NCBI GenBank assembly: GCA_937942475.1
Contig: CALDEP010000493.1
Coordinates: 1-32,901 of the forward strand
Direction: 5' to 3'
Length of the DNA: 32,901 bases
DNA from: an uncultured Aureispira sp.
Lineage (GTDB): Bacteria > Bacteroidota > Bacteroidia > Chitinophagales > Saprospiraceae
Both the position numbers and the translations under genes were made by a program. The notes under the pieces were generated by a model. The model saw only the letters and a list, made by a program, of their open reading frames with translations. It was not told the DNA's origin and searched no databases. Below are positions 1 through 6,816 of the stretch, piece by piece; within the stretch, counting starts at the first letter, position 1, and every line of letters begins with the position of its first letter.

Positions 1-1370
1 TCATTCTTTCCCATTTCGAGAATAAACACAGGACGATTAAAGGATTTTGTGTCGTATTTTTCAGTCGTTGGATTCCATACGGCTTCCTGTTGTCTTTCTG
101 ATAAGCGATAACAAGCATCCTTGTTATCCCATGCCATGACAAATGGACAAACTAAATCATTGGTTACAAAAACAACTTGCTGTATACTTCTTTTTTTCAA
201 ACCTTCGTTCAACAAATCCAAATCCTCTTGCTCTCCTTCAAAACAAATAGTAGTTGGGACCACTGCATAATCCAATATCTCCCCCCAAAAAACAGTTTCT
301 CTAGAAGCAACTCTCATTCTGATTTCACTATCAACCAAGCCAATCGAGTTTACTTGCCCAACACCCAGAACTTTATCAGAATCTTTGGTCTCGTAAATAT
401 TAAAATTGATCGCTCGGCTAATATCTAATGGAAAACCCGTTTGAGCACCAAAATCTACTCTAAAAGAATTTGTTTTCTCTGATTTACCAATTCTAAATCT
501 TGTGCTTTTTGTTAAGCTCTTTTCCCCTGTAAGGAACACATTATTGGCATTAAACAAACCATAAGCCTCCAATTGAGGGGTTTGCTTTTCATGTTTCTGA
601 GAAATTTCCGAAAACACTTGAGTATATACCTGAAAATAAGACAGGGATTCATTCTCTTTTAATACTGATAATAAGGATTGTGTAAACCATCCACCATCTT
701 TGGTTTCTCTAGCCAATTCCTTCTCACTACAAGCAGACATCAGTAAATGCCTTGACATTGGAATTTCAGAAATTTCACCCCCATTTTGTGCTGCTAAATC
801 GGTATAATAAGTTTGATGTTCTGTTAAGGTAGAATCATAAAGGTAATCCGATAAAGCTCTAACTTGATTACCACTCCCCGTCATTCTAGTTCTTGTATCA
901 GAATCTCTTGTCACAGAACCAGAGTGACAACTATCTATTAATAAGACAACTTCTGCATTATTCCGAGCCACATAATTCAATAATACCGCTATTTCTTTAT
1001 CCGCTAAATCAAACTGATTATCAACACGGCTATCATGACAAACTAAACCTTCTTCTCGCTCATCTGGATCAAATTTAAAAAAAGCTTCATTGGTTTTGCC
1101 CCAAGAACCATGTCCTGAATAATAAAACAAGACGATATCGCCTTCTTGAGCGGCTCCAAGATGTTGCTCAAAAGATTTGATAATATTCGCTCTTGTTGCA
1201 TCTTCATCTTTAAGAACCTCTACCTCCTTTTCAAATCCATTGTAGTTAGATTGGATGTACTCTTGCACATCTCCTAAATCTTTTTGAGTTCCGTCTAAGT
1301 TAGAAATATTAGGACTTAGGTATTTGTTAATACCAACTAATAAAGCGTAGATTTTTTTTACTGCCATCAT
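1..1370 (-). CDS. Caspase-like (peptidase C14) protein, 3' end cut off by window edge
   Basis: Reading the minus strand from the ATG at 1370 gives 456 codons without a stop, so the gene continues past the left edge. The N-terminal half is a caspase p20-type domain: a first strand KIYALLVGINKY, the catalytic His motif YYSGHGSWG (H87) and the catalytic Cys motif LLIDSCHSGS (C148), then the typical SACSEKELA segment near residue 210. The remaining visible part, from about residue 250 on, is not a domain I recognise. There is no signal peptide, so it should act in the cytoplasm as a caspase or metacaspase-like cysteine peptidase. Such proteins in bacteria are linked to programmed cell death or defence, but the substrate cannot be told here. 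A second ATG follows directly at 1367. Family assignment is firm; the role is not. Confidence 0.9.
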   Translation of the reverse strand, partial: MMAVKKIYALLVGINKYLSPNISNLDGTQKDLGDVQEYIQSNYNGFEKEVEVLKDEDATRANIIKSFEQHLGAAQEGDIVLFYYSGHGSWGKTNEAFFKFDPDEREEGLVCHDSRVDNQFDLADKEIAVLLNYVARNNAEVVLLIDSCHSGSVTRDSDTRTRMTGSGNQVRALSDYLYDSTLTEHQTYYTDLAAQNGGEISEIPMSRHLLMSACSEKELARETKDGGWFTQSLLSVLKENESLSYFQVYTQVFSEISQKHEKQTPQLEAYGLFNANNVFLTGEKSLTKSTRFRIGKSEKTNSFRVDFGAQTGFPLDISRAINFNIYETKDSDKVLGVGQVNSIGLVDSEIRMRVASRETVFWGEILDYAVVPTTICFEGEQEDLDLLNEGLKKRSIQQVVFVTNDLVCPFVMAWDNKDACYRLSERQQEAVWNPTTEKYDTKSFNRPVFILEMGKN

Positions 1371-1550
1371 GTTTTTTATTTCTTTTATTTGGGTAATAGT
1401 TTACGTTCTCTAAATAGTGTTTTCAATGAAAGTAGAACAGGTTTAATATTTGTGTGTATCCCTTTAGTCTGCTATTCATTTTTCATAAATTACTACAATA
1501 TAATACATCTCGTCACATATACACTACAAAAATTAAATAAAAACACCCTG

Positions 1551-1558
1551 CAAATATA
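1551..1558 (-). promoter_or_regulatory. Possible Bacteroidota -7 box for the caspase gene
   Basis: On the minus strand this reads TATATTTG, an exact match to the Bacteroidota -7 consensus TAnnTTTG. It lies about 180 bases upstream of the caspase start. The nearest upstream TTTG (minus strand of 1572-1575) is only 13 bases away, shorter than the usual spacing, so the promoter is weakly supported. Confidence 0.25.
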
Positions 1559-1691
1559 GAGTCACAAAAAACAAATGTTTTTTTCATTAAAATTCAAACT
1601 TCTTATAGCTTTCTCTTAATCACAGAAGTTGTTTAGAATGAACGATTTTTAATAATATTTTCTTTAGAACTAAGTCTAACATTCTTAAAAA

Positions 1692-1795
1692 GGGCATCGC
1701 CCTGACACCATCTCTAAGGGCATCGCCCTGACACCATCTCTAAGGGCATCGCCCTGACACCATCTCTAAGGGCACCGCCCTGACACCACTTCTAA
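1692..1795. repeat. Four tandem copies of a 26-bp hairpin-forming repeat
   Basis: Units start at 1692, 1718, 1744 and 1770. The first three are identical and begin GGGCATCGCCCTGACACC; the fourth has GGGCACCGCCC and a slightly changed tail. GGGC and GCCC can pair, so each unit makes a small hairpin followed by TGACACC. The units follow each other without spacers. A sister unit with a different stem lies just downstream at 1808, and single copies recur around 10250. Confidence 0.9.
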
Positions 1796-1807
1796 AAAAA
1801 GGAAAAA

Positions 1808-1826
1808 GGAGCATCGCTCCGACACC
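1808..1826. repeat. Hairpin repeat, GGAGC-stem variant
   Basis: GGAGCATCGCTCC followed by GACACC. It keeps the loop and the GACACC tail of the neighbouring tandem units but has both stem sides changed together (GGGC/GCCC to GGAGC/GCTCC), which preserves pairing. An identical copy occurs at 10296-10314. Confidence 0.85.
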
Positions 1827-2147
1827 ATTTGTCAGAGAAACAAAATCATCGAAATACAAAATGACACCTCTCTTCTCTTCTTATCTTGATAACCTGTGAA
1901 TGGGACGAAGCTATGCTCCTATTTCAACTAAGGCGCATTGTCTTTCAATAAATCACTCAACAGCATACTAAAAAACAGGATACACATTTAATGATTACTT
2001 AATTCTAAACAACTTCACAATAACCCATTACAATCATACATTTTCAAATTAAAATTTCAGCAAAAAGGTAAAAGATCCTAAATATTTTGTCTAATCTTGC
2101 AGCACTAAAACAGCTATTTTACAACCGTCTCAATTATTGCTATTCGC
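1827..2147. other. Intergenic stretch upstream of the EamA gene
   Basis: No gene is supported here. It holds another relative of the dispersed repeat, GGGACGAAGCTATGCTCC at 1902-1919, which is roughly the reverse complement of the GGAGCATCGC unit, and an AT-rich leader in front of the transporter gene. No clear promoter pair was found. Confidence 0.5.
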
Positions 2148-3089
2148 ATGAACAAGAAATTAATTTTAGCGCATATTGCTATGTTCTTTGTTGCCTTGAT
2201 TTACGCTGCCAATTTCACGATTGCCAAACCTGTCATGTCAGGCACAACACCTTATGTTCAACCTTTTGGTTTTATTATGATGCGTGTTTTGGCAGCAACT
2301 AGTTTATTTTGGATGACACATTTCTTTTTTGTGAGAGAAAGCATTGATCGAAAAGATATTTGGCGGTTTGCTATTTGTGGTGTTTGTGGCGTTGCAGGCA
2401 ATCAATTGTGCTTTTTTTATGGGCTTAATTTGACCACGCCTATTAATGGCGCTTTGATTATGTTAACCACGCCTATTTTAGTGCTGCTGCTTTCCATGCT
2501 CGTTTTCAAAGAAAAACTAACGGGTCTGAAAGGTGGAGGTATCGTCTTGGGTTTATCTGGCGCCACCTTGCTTATTTTAAATAATGGTGCAGCCATTCCC
2601 GATGCGCCCAACCCAATGTTAGGTAATATTTTTATTGGTATCAATGCTGCTTTTTATGCTATTTATTTAGTTTTAGTAAAGCCCTTGATGTCCAAATACT
2701 CTCCTATTACCACCCTGAAATGGGTCTTTCTCTTTGGGACCATTTATGTATTCCCTTTTGGATGGAATCAGATGATGGAAGTTGATTTTCAAGCCTTACC
2801 CACCTCTATTATTTGGAGCATTGGTTTTGTCTTGTTTTTTGTCACCTATTTGGCTTACCTACTCAATGGATCTGCCCTGTCTGTTGTAAAAGCATCCGTT
2901 TCGAGTACCTACATTTATTTACAGCCTTTGTTAGCTAGTATCATAGCCGTTGCGGCAGGAAAAGATAAAATTACATTTATGATGTTCTTAGCTGGAATTC
3001 TAATTTTCGCAGGGGTCTTTTTAGTTTCTAAACGACCTAAAAACGAAGCGAATGAAGCCTTAAAAGCCACCACAAATGAAGCTAATTAA
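2148..3089 (+). CDS. EamA/DMT-family transporter
   Basis: This 313-residue protein is almost entirely hydrophobic, with about ten membrane helices arranged as two EamA repeats (roughly residues 9-146 and 155-293). That is the normal size and layout of the drug/metabolite transporter superfamily in the inner membrane. Typical traits are the N-terminal helix with AANFTIAKPV, the GLNLTTPINGALIMLTTP segment at the end of the first repeat, and a short charged C-terminal tail after helix ten. The substrate cannot be predicted; members export amino acids, nucleosides or other metabolites. The acyltransferase gene starts 32 bases downstream on the same strand, so the two are probably co-transcribed. 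Confidence 0.9.
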   Translation: MNKKLILAHIAMFFVALIYAANFTIAKPVMSGTTPYVQPFGFIMMRVLAATSLFWMTHFFFVRESIDRKDIWRFAICGVCGVAGNQLCFFYGLNLTTPINGALIMLTTPILVLLLSMLVFKEKLTGLKGGGIVLGLSGATLLILNNGAAIPDAPNPMLGNIFIGINAAFYAIYLVLVKPLMSKYSPITTLKWVFLFGTIYVFPFGWNQMMEVDFQALPTSIIWSIGFVLFFVTYLAYLLNGSALSVVKASVSSTYIYLQPLLASIIAVAAGKDKITFMMFLAGILIFAGVFLVSKRPKNEANEALKATTNEAN

Positions 3090-3121
3090 GCCCTCACTTA
3101 GTCGAAAAACAAAGCCCATAA

Positions 3122-4117
3122 ATGCTTGCACCAAAGACCTATTTGCCTGTTATCAATAGCCTTCGTGGATTGGCTGCCACCGCTATATGCTTCTATCATT
3201 TTGTATTAAGTACCGCCAATTATGTAGAAGCGGTCTGGGTAAGAACTCTTTTTTATTATGCTCAATATGGCGTTCCTTTATTTTTTGTCATCTCTGGAAT
3301 TGTATTGCCTTTAGCGATGTTCAAAAAGGAGTACCAACTCAAGCATTGGTCTACTTTTATGCTCAAACGATTGGTGCGATTAGAGCCGCCTTACTTATTT
3401 TCCTTGCTATTAGCAAGTGCTTATTTGATCTTTCAAACCTATCGGCATTCTGGTGTTGTAGCGTTTTCTGGTGTTAATTTTTTGTTGCATTTAGGCTATT
3501 TAATTCCATTTGTAGAGGGGCAAGAATGGATCAATCCTATTTATTGGTCTTTGGCAGTTGAGTTTCAATTTTATTTATTTCTAAGTCTTGCTTTTATTGG
3601 ATTCAAACAGGCTTTATTCAGTCGTCGATTGTTGATGTATAGTTTAGTATTGGGCGCCTCTTTTATTAGTAATGAAAAAGCCTTGATTTTCCGTTGGTTG
3701 CCGCTATTTTTGGTTGGAATTATTTATGTATTACAACAATATAAAATCATTTCTTTTAAGGAATATGCCCTGGTTACTTTGCTCTCTTTTGGCTTGATTT
3801 ATTATCATCTAGATTTGCCTAATTTATGTGTGGCAATTTTCACCTTGAGTATGGTGCATTATTTTCCCAATTACAATCCTAAATACAGCAATTGGCTAGG
3901 AAAAATATCTTATTCCTTGTATTTAATTCACTTGATTATTGGACAAGCTTTGGTCAATTTTTTATCCCATATTTATCGACTTCCCTACCAAAAATTCATC
4001 GTTATTCTTCTAGGATATGCCCTCAGTGTTTTCGCTGCTTGGATACTCTACAAATGGATAGAACGCCCTAGCAAACAGCTTAGTTCTAAGTTTAAATACC
4101 CCACGAATAAATCGTAA
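3122..4117 (+). CDS. Acyltransferase-3 family membrane protein
   Basis: This 331-residue protein with about ten membrane helices belongs to the OafA/acyltransferase-3 family, which O-acylates surface sugars or lipids. Family motifs are visible: INSLRGLAA with R15, the proposed catalytic histidine in ICFYHF (H26), the arginine-rich motif KRLVRLEPPY (R83, R86), and the YWSLAVEFQFYLF helix around residue 145. It is a stand-alone membrane domain with no periplasmic SGNH domain. It follows the EamA transporter by 32 bases and ends before a hairpin at 4148. The acceptor is unknown; surface polysaccharide or lipopolysaccharide modification is the family's usual role. Confidence 0.9.
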   Translation: MLAPKTYLPVINSLRGLAATAICFYHFVLSTANYVEAVWVRTLFYYAQYGVPLFFVISGIVLPLAMFKKEYQLKHWSTFMLKRLVRLEPPYLFSLLLASAYLIFQTYRHSGVVAFSGVNFLLHLGYLIPFVEGQEWINPIYWSLAVEFQFYLFLSLAFIGFKQALFSRRLLMYSLVLGASFISNEKALIFRWLPLFLVGIIYVLQQYKIISFKEYALVTLLSFGLIYYHLDLPNLCVAIFTLSMVHYFPNYNPKYSNWLGKISYSLYLIHLIIGQALVNFLSHIYRLPYQKFIVILLGYALSVFAAWILYKWIERPSKQLSSKFKYPTNKS

Positions 4118-4147
4118 AAATCAACACGAATTATTAATAAACGAAAA

Positions 4148-4183
4148 TAATAATTCATTTTTTTTTTCCTTGAAATGAATTAT
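4148..4183 (+). terminator. Hairpin after the acyltransferase gene
   Basis: An 11-bp perfect stem (AATAATTCATT at 4148-4158 with AATGAATTATT at 4173-4183) encloses a T-rich loop and is followed by TTCTAATTTTT. It fits a weak AT-only terminator for the EamA/acyltransferase unit. Confidence 0.5.
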
Positions 4184-4287
4184 TTTCTAATTTTTAGAGT
4201 TTAACCTCTCGAATCAATGAGTAACCCACCAATTCATCTTACTCATTATTATCAAAAAAAAAGAACCCTTAAAATTAATCCTATATC

Positions 4288-5037
4288 ATGGCAAATAAAT
4301 TACATGAATTGCTTGCCCTAGAGCAAGACCGAAAAAATAAAGGAAACCAAGCAATTGGCGAGACCAAAAAATTATTTGAAAAGAAAGCCCCTCATTTTGA
4401 CGGCATGACCAAGCGTTATGTTTCTATGGAGGAAAATTCAGAGCAAATTCCTGACGAGCGCAAAGAAATTGTCACAACAGTCAAAGCAAGTTTGGAAGAA
4501 GCCATTGAATTGATTTCAAAAGGAATTGATGCTCATCTTTCTAAAGAAGAAACCAATGCTTCTGGTGTCGCACGTGCGGAATTAGTCGTTGGAGATACTA
4601 AATTAGGTACTTTCTCTGCAACTTCATTATTAGCATTAGAAAGTCATTTAAATAAACTAAAAGACCTTTATGCTCAAATTCCTATTTTGGAAACAACCAA
4701 AAAATGGCAATTAGATACGCAACAAGGCATCTATAGAACAGAAGAAGAAGTAAAATTCCGTTCTGTCAAACGTCCAAAAGTAATTGTTAAGTACGAAGCG
4801 ACAAAAGAGCATCCTGCCCAAACAGAATTACTATACTTGGATTTTCAAGTGGGAAAATACGAAACCGTCTATACGTCTGGACGCATCCCTTTGGCACAAA
4901 AAAATGAAATGGTACAACGCGTGAATCAGCTTTTGGAAGCAACGAAAGTCGCTCGTTCAAAAGCCAATAACGTAGACGTTAAAAACATTAAATTGGCTAA
5001 AAAAGTATTTGAATTTATCCATAAGGATATCTTATAA
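4288..5037 (+). CDS. Uncharacterised soluble protein of the 'KLHELLA' type
   Basis: The product is a 249-residue, charged, apparently cytoplasmic protein without signal peptide or membrane helix. It begins MANKLHELLALEQD and carries YEATKEHPAQ in its last third and FEFIHKDIL at the end. From memory, these signatures belong to a widespread bacterial and phage family of about 240 residues without known function (I think it is catalogued as a DUF, possibly DUF7873). I also recall relatives lying near RNA-repair genes, but I cannot verify either point. The length is normal for that family. Immediately downstream, on the same strand, is a cluster of tRNA-like sequences ending in a terminator. A functional link between protein and RNA is inference only. 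Confidence 0.75.
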   Translation: MANKLHELLALEQDRKNKGNQAIGETKKLFEKKAPHFDGMTKRYVSMEENSEQIPDERKEIVTTVKASLEEAIELISKGIDAHLSKEETNASGVARAELVVGDTKLGTFSATSLLALESHLNKLKDLYAQIPILETTKKWQLDTQQGIYRTEEEVKFRSVKRPKVIVKYEATKEHPAQTELLYLDFQVGKYETVYTSGRIPLAQKNEMVQRVNQLLEATKVARSKANNVDVKNIKLAKKVFEFIHKDIL

Positions 5038-5063
5038 TTTGAAAATCAAGTCATTTTCAAATT
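5036..5063 (+). terminator. AT-rich hairpin overlapping the stop of the KLHELLA gene
   Basis: An 11-bp stem, AATTTGAAAAT (5036-5046) with ATTTTCAAATT (5053-5063), and a 6-base loop. There is no real T-run after it, so termination may be partial and the tRNA-like region could be read from the same promoter. Confidence 0.45.
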
Positions 5064-5084
5064 AAATTTAATCAAGGCATTGAC

Positions 5085-5099
5085 CGCCGCTTTGCGGCG
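5085..5099 (+). other. Short GC-rich hairpin at the head of the tRNA-like region
   Basis: CGCCGC, TTT, GCGGCG makes a 6-bp stem with a 3-base loop, conspicuous in AT-rich surroundings. The following 5100-5265 holds further pairing options (for example AATCATG near 5151 with CATGATT near 5175, and CAGAGC near 5109 with GCTCTG near 5205) but no canonical tRNA fold I could complete. It may be the start of a structured RNA. Confidence 0.4.
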
Positions 5100-5265
5100 T
5101 AGCAATAACAGAGCTAGCCTCAGCTTTAGATGAATTGTTATTACAATCGAAATCATGTGATTCAGACAATGGTTCATGATTCGGTTAATCAGTTTTAGTC
5201 TTTCGCTCTGCAGCTTTATAGTTTAACACTTTCTTTTGAAGTTATATCTCTTCAAAGCCTAGTGC

Positions 5266-5293
5266 ACAAGTTCGATTCTTGTCTGTTCCACCA
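5266..5293 (+). tRNA. tRNA-like 3' piece: T-arm, acceptor strand and CCA
   Basis: A perfect T-arm is present: stem ACAAG/CTTGT around loop TTCGATT. It is followed by the acceptor strand CTGTTCC, discriminator A and encoded CCA. The matching 5' acceptor strand (GGAACAG or similar) is not found at tRNA distance upstream. The sequence before it contains only a degenerate possible D region and a hairpin, CTTTTGAAG with CTTCAAAG (about 5233-5258). So this is either a decayed tRNA or the 3' part of a rearranged one. The 5' strand that fits it, GGAACGG, lies 60 bases downstream at 5353. Confidence 0.6.
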
Positions 5294-5352
5294 ATGAATT
5301 TCATACAAAACAATTTGTTTTTGTGTTTCATTCATCTTCAAAAAACTTAATA

Positions 5353-5427
5353 GGAACGGTAGCTCAGTGGCAGAGCAAGGGTTTCTGTTCATAAAGGAGA
5401 ATAATAGTCCTAAGAATTTCAGGTTCG
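5353..5427 (+). tRNA. tRNA-like 5' piece: acceptor strand and D-arm
   Basis: GGAACGG, TA, then a perfect D-arm (GCTC, AGTGGCA, GAGC) at 5353-5376 is a textbook tRNA 5' end. What follows is not: AGGGT (5378-5382) can only pair with GTCCT (5407-5411) around an oversized 24-base loop. The sequence then reaches a T-arm left half, CAGGTTCG (5420-5427), which runs straight into the next tRNA-like unit without a right half. GGAACGG pairs over all seven positions (one G-T) with the CTGTTCC of the upstream 3' piece, giving a reversed order of halves. Confidence 0.5.
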
Positions 5428-5508
5428 CTCTCGTGGCCAAATTGGTAAAGGCGTTTGTCTGAAGAACAAATTAGAAATAGATTACAGGTTCGAGTCCTGT
5501 CTAGAGCA
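5427..5508 (+). tRNA. Nearly complete tRNA-like sequence, anticodon loop GAA
   Basis: The acceptor strands GCTCTCG and CTAGAGC pair with one mismatch. The D-arm is GCC/GGC with a Leu-like loop containing TTGGT. The anticodon arm TTTGT/ACAAA encloses CTGAAGA, so the anticodon would be GAA (Phe). A 13-base variable region follows, then a perfect T-arm ACAGG/CCTGT around TTCGAGT. CCA is not encoded. A D-arm and variable region of class II (Leu/Tyr-like) type combined with a Phe anticodon is odd, and the first base overlaps the preceding unit. It may be a degenerate or repurposed tRNA instead of a working tRNA-Phe. Confidence 0.5.
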
Positions 5509-5547
5509 TGGCAGTCGCAAGGTAAGAGCGGCTGCCACCTTTTTTTT
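5509..5547 (+). terminator. Strong intrinsic terminator ending the tRNA-like region
   Basis: TGGCAGTCGC (5509-5518) pairs with GCGGCTGCCA (5528-5537) over 10 bp with one G-T, around a 9-base loop, followed by CC and eight T. It starts directly after the tRNA-like unit. The stem itself looks somewhat tRNA-derived (GCAAGGTAAGAGC), but the terminator reading is simpler. Confidence 0.8.
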
Positions 5548-5769
5548 GGGGCCTAGTTATAGTACATTATACCATTAAAAGGATTATTCTATTCCTCAGC
5601 TTAGTAGGCTTTTGTTTGTTTTATCAGAACAAAAGAACTATATTAGAGTTAAATAAATATTTAACGTTCAGTGTGTCCCCACTTTTCTTTAAAAAAAGTC
5701 CCTAAAAATAGAACTTAAATTCTCCTGAACATGCTTATATAGCTGTTTTAATTCTATTAGTTGTACATT

Positions 5770-6186
5770 ATGAATCAATCCTCTTATACTAGTAAACTGG
5801 TATTTACAAGTCTCCTTTGCTTATTTCTTAGCCATTTTTGTCTAGCTCAAGTCAGCAAAAAAACTTATCAGACAATTATAGCCAACAATACAGAAATTGT
5901 TCGGATTGATGTAGGGGACGCTAAATTAGAATTAAAGGAAACCAAAGGAACTCGAATTTTGGTTGAAACAGCGATCAAATTATCTGTCCCCAATGAAGCG
6001 CTCTTAGATTTTGTTATTAAGAATGGGCGTTACAAACTTATACAAACAAAAGACGAATCCACTCGTACCTTGTACTTAGAAGTAAAAAAAGATAAAAATA
6101 TTATTTTGGTAAAGGGAAAAACCTGTGCAGAAAGTGTCGTTTACACTATTTATGTTCCTCCAGCCATAAAAGTGATCAAAGAGTAA
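5770..6186 (+). CDS. Small secreted protein of unknown function
   Basis: I place the start at the ATG at 5770, since the longer reading begins with TTG. The product is 138 residues. Residues 1 to about 26 form a signal peptide (hydrophobic core LVFTSLLCLFLSHFCLAQ). The mature part is beta-strand-like, with alternating stretches such as EIVRIDVGDAKLELKETKG and a TLYLEVKKD strand. It recalls the beginning of adhesin-like DUF4097 repeats, but I cannot assign it firmly. It is convergent with the membrane protein gene, only 18 bases away. It is probably periplasmic or surface-exposed. Confidence 0.7.
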   Translation: MNQSSYTSKLVFTSLLCLFLSHFCLAQVSKKTYQTIIANNTEIVRIDVGDAKLELKETKGTRILVETAIKLSVPNEALLDFVIKNGRYKLIQTKDESTRTLYLEVKKDKNIILVKGKTCAESVVYTIYVPPAIKVIKE

Positions 6187-6204
6187 GGACATTTTGACCA
6201 GCCT

Positions 6205-6807
6205 CTAATCTTTCTCATAAAAATTCGTTCTCCGACGTTCCACTTCTAGGAAAAAATTCTTTCGATTCCGCAAGAAAAACCCAAAGCTAATTGCCATTAA
6301 AGTAAGCCCTAATAAAGCCCATTTGCCTAAGCTTATAAAATTGACCAAATACACAACATTTGGCAATCGCTCAGGGAAATTAATCAATAAGATGGCAATG
6401 TGTGTATTTTCTATATAATCTGTCAAAATAACCAACAATGGCAACAGAATAAATAGTCTATATTTTGTTTTTTGGAATAAGAACACTAAGATTAAACTTA
6501 TAAAAGCTCCATACAATAAAGGAAATAGGCTGTCCAAAATCAAGGTACTTAGCACACAAATTGTTCGTCCATTTTCACCATAAGCATTGATCTGTTGATA
6601 CGCTTCTTCAGCAGAGTAATTAAGCATGGTATCCAATAACTGTATGCTGACACCAGCTCCATCAATAGCTTGACCAACTCCAATAACAAGTGCTGCTATA
6701 GCCATTCCTATGGCACAAATACAGGTTCCTACAAACAATATCCAAAGATTTCTTTTACTGTAACTTCGTACAATAAAATCGATCAACATCTCAATTTTAA
6801 ATTTCAT
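6205..6807 (-). CDS. Uncharacterised four-helix integral membrane protein
   Basis: This 200-residue protein has about four predicted membrane segments, near residues 20-45, 85-110, 118-135 and 150-172, and a short basic C-terminal tail. A soluble loop containing NYSAEEAYQQINAYGENGR sits between the first two. No catalytic motif is visible and I do not recognise a named family. It starts 9 bases after the pdxH stop codon on the same strand, so it is almost certainly in an operon with pdxH, although nothing suggests a role in vitamin B6 metabolism. Confidence 0.75.
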   Translation of the reverse strand: MKFKIEMLIDFIVRSYSKRNLWILFVGTCICAIGMAIAALVIGVGQAIDGAGVSIQLLDTMLNYSAEEAYQQINAYGENGRTICVLSTLILDSLFPLLYGAFISLILVFLFQKTKYRLFILLPLLVILTDYIENTHIAILLINFPERLPNVVYLVNFISLGKWALLGLTLMAISFGFFLRNRKNFFLEVERRRTNFYEKD

Positions 6808-6816
6808 GAAAACGAA

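Noticed and set aside
177-428. Plus-strand open frame of 83 codons, and a similar one at 893-1078
   Set aside because: Both lie antisense inside the caspase-like gene, whose catalytic motifs are clearly on the minus strand.
1692-1795. CRISPR array
   Set aside because: The 26-bp units are directly adjacent with no unique spacers, and no cas genes are nearby.
2087-2302. Plus-strand open frame overlapping the start of the EamA gene
   Set aside because: It is in another frame over the transporter gene, with no family resemblance.
5252-5440. Minus-strand open frame of 62 codons ending NRQESNLCTRL
   Set aside because: It is the well-known spurious reading of the antisense of a tRNA 3' end.
5353-5508. 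Two ordinary intact tRNA genes
   Set aside because: The first lacks a normal anticodon arm and a T-arm right half, and the second overlaps it and mixes class II body with a Phe anticodon, so I report them as tRNA-like only.
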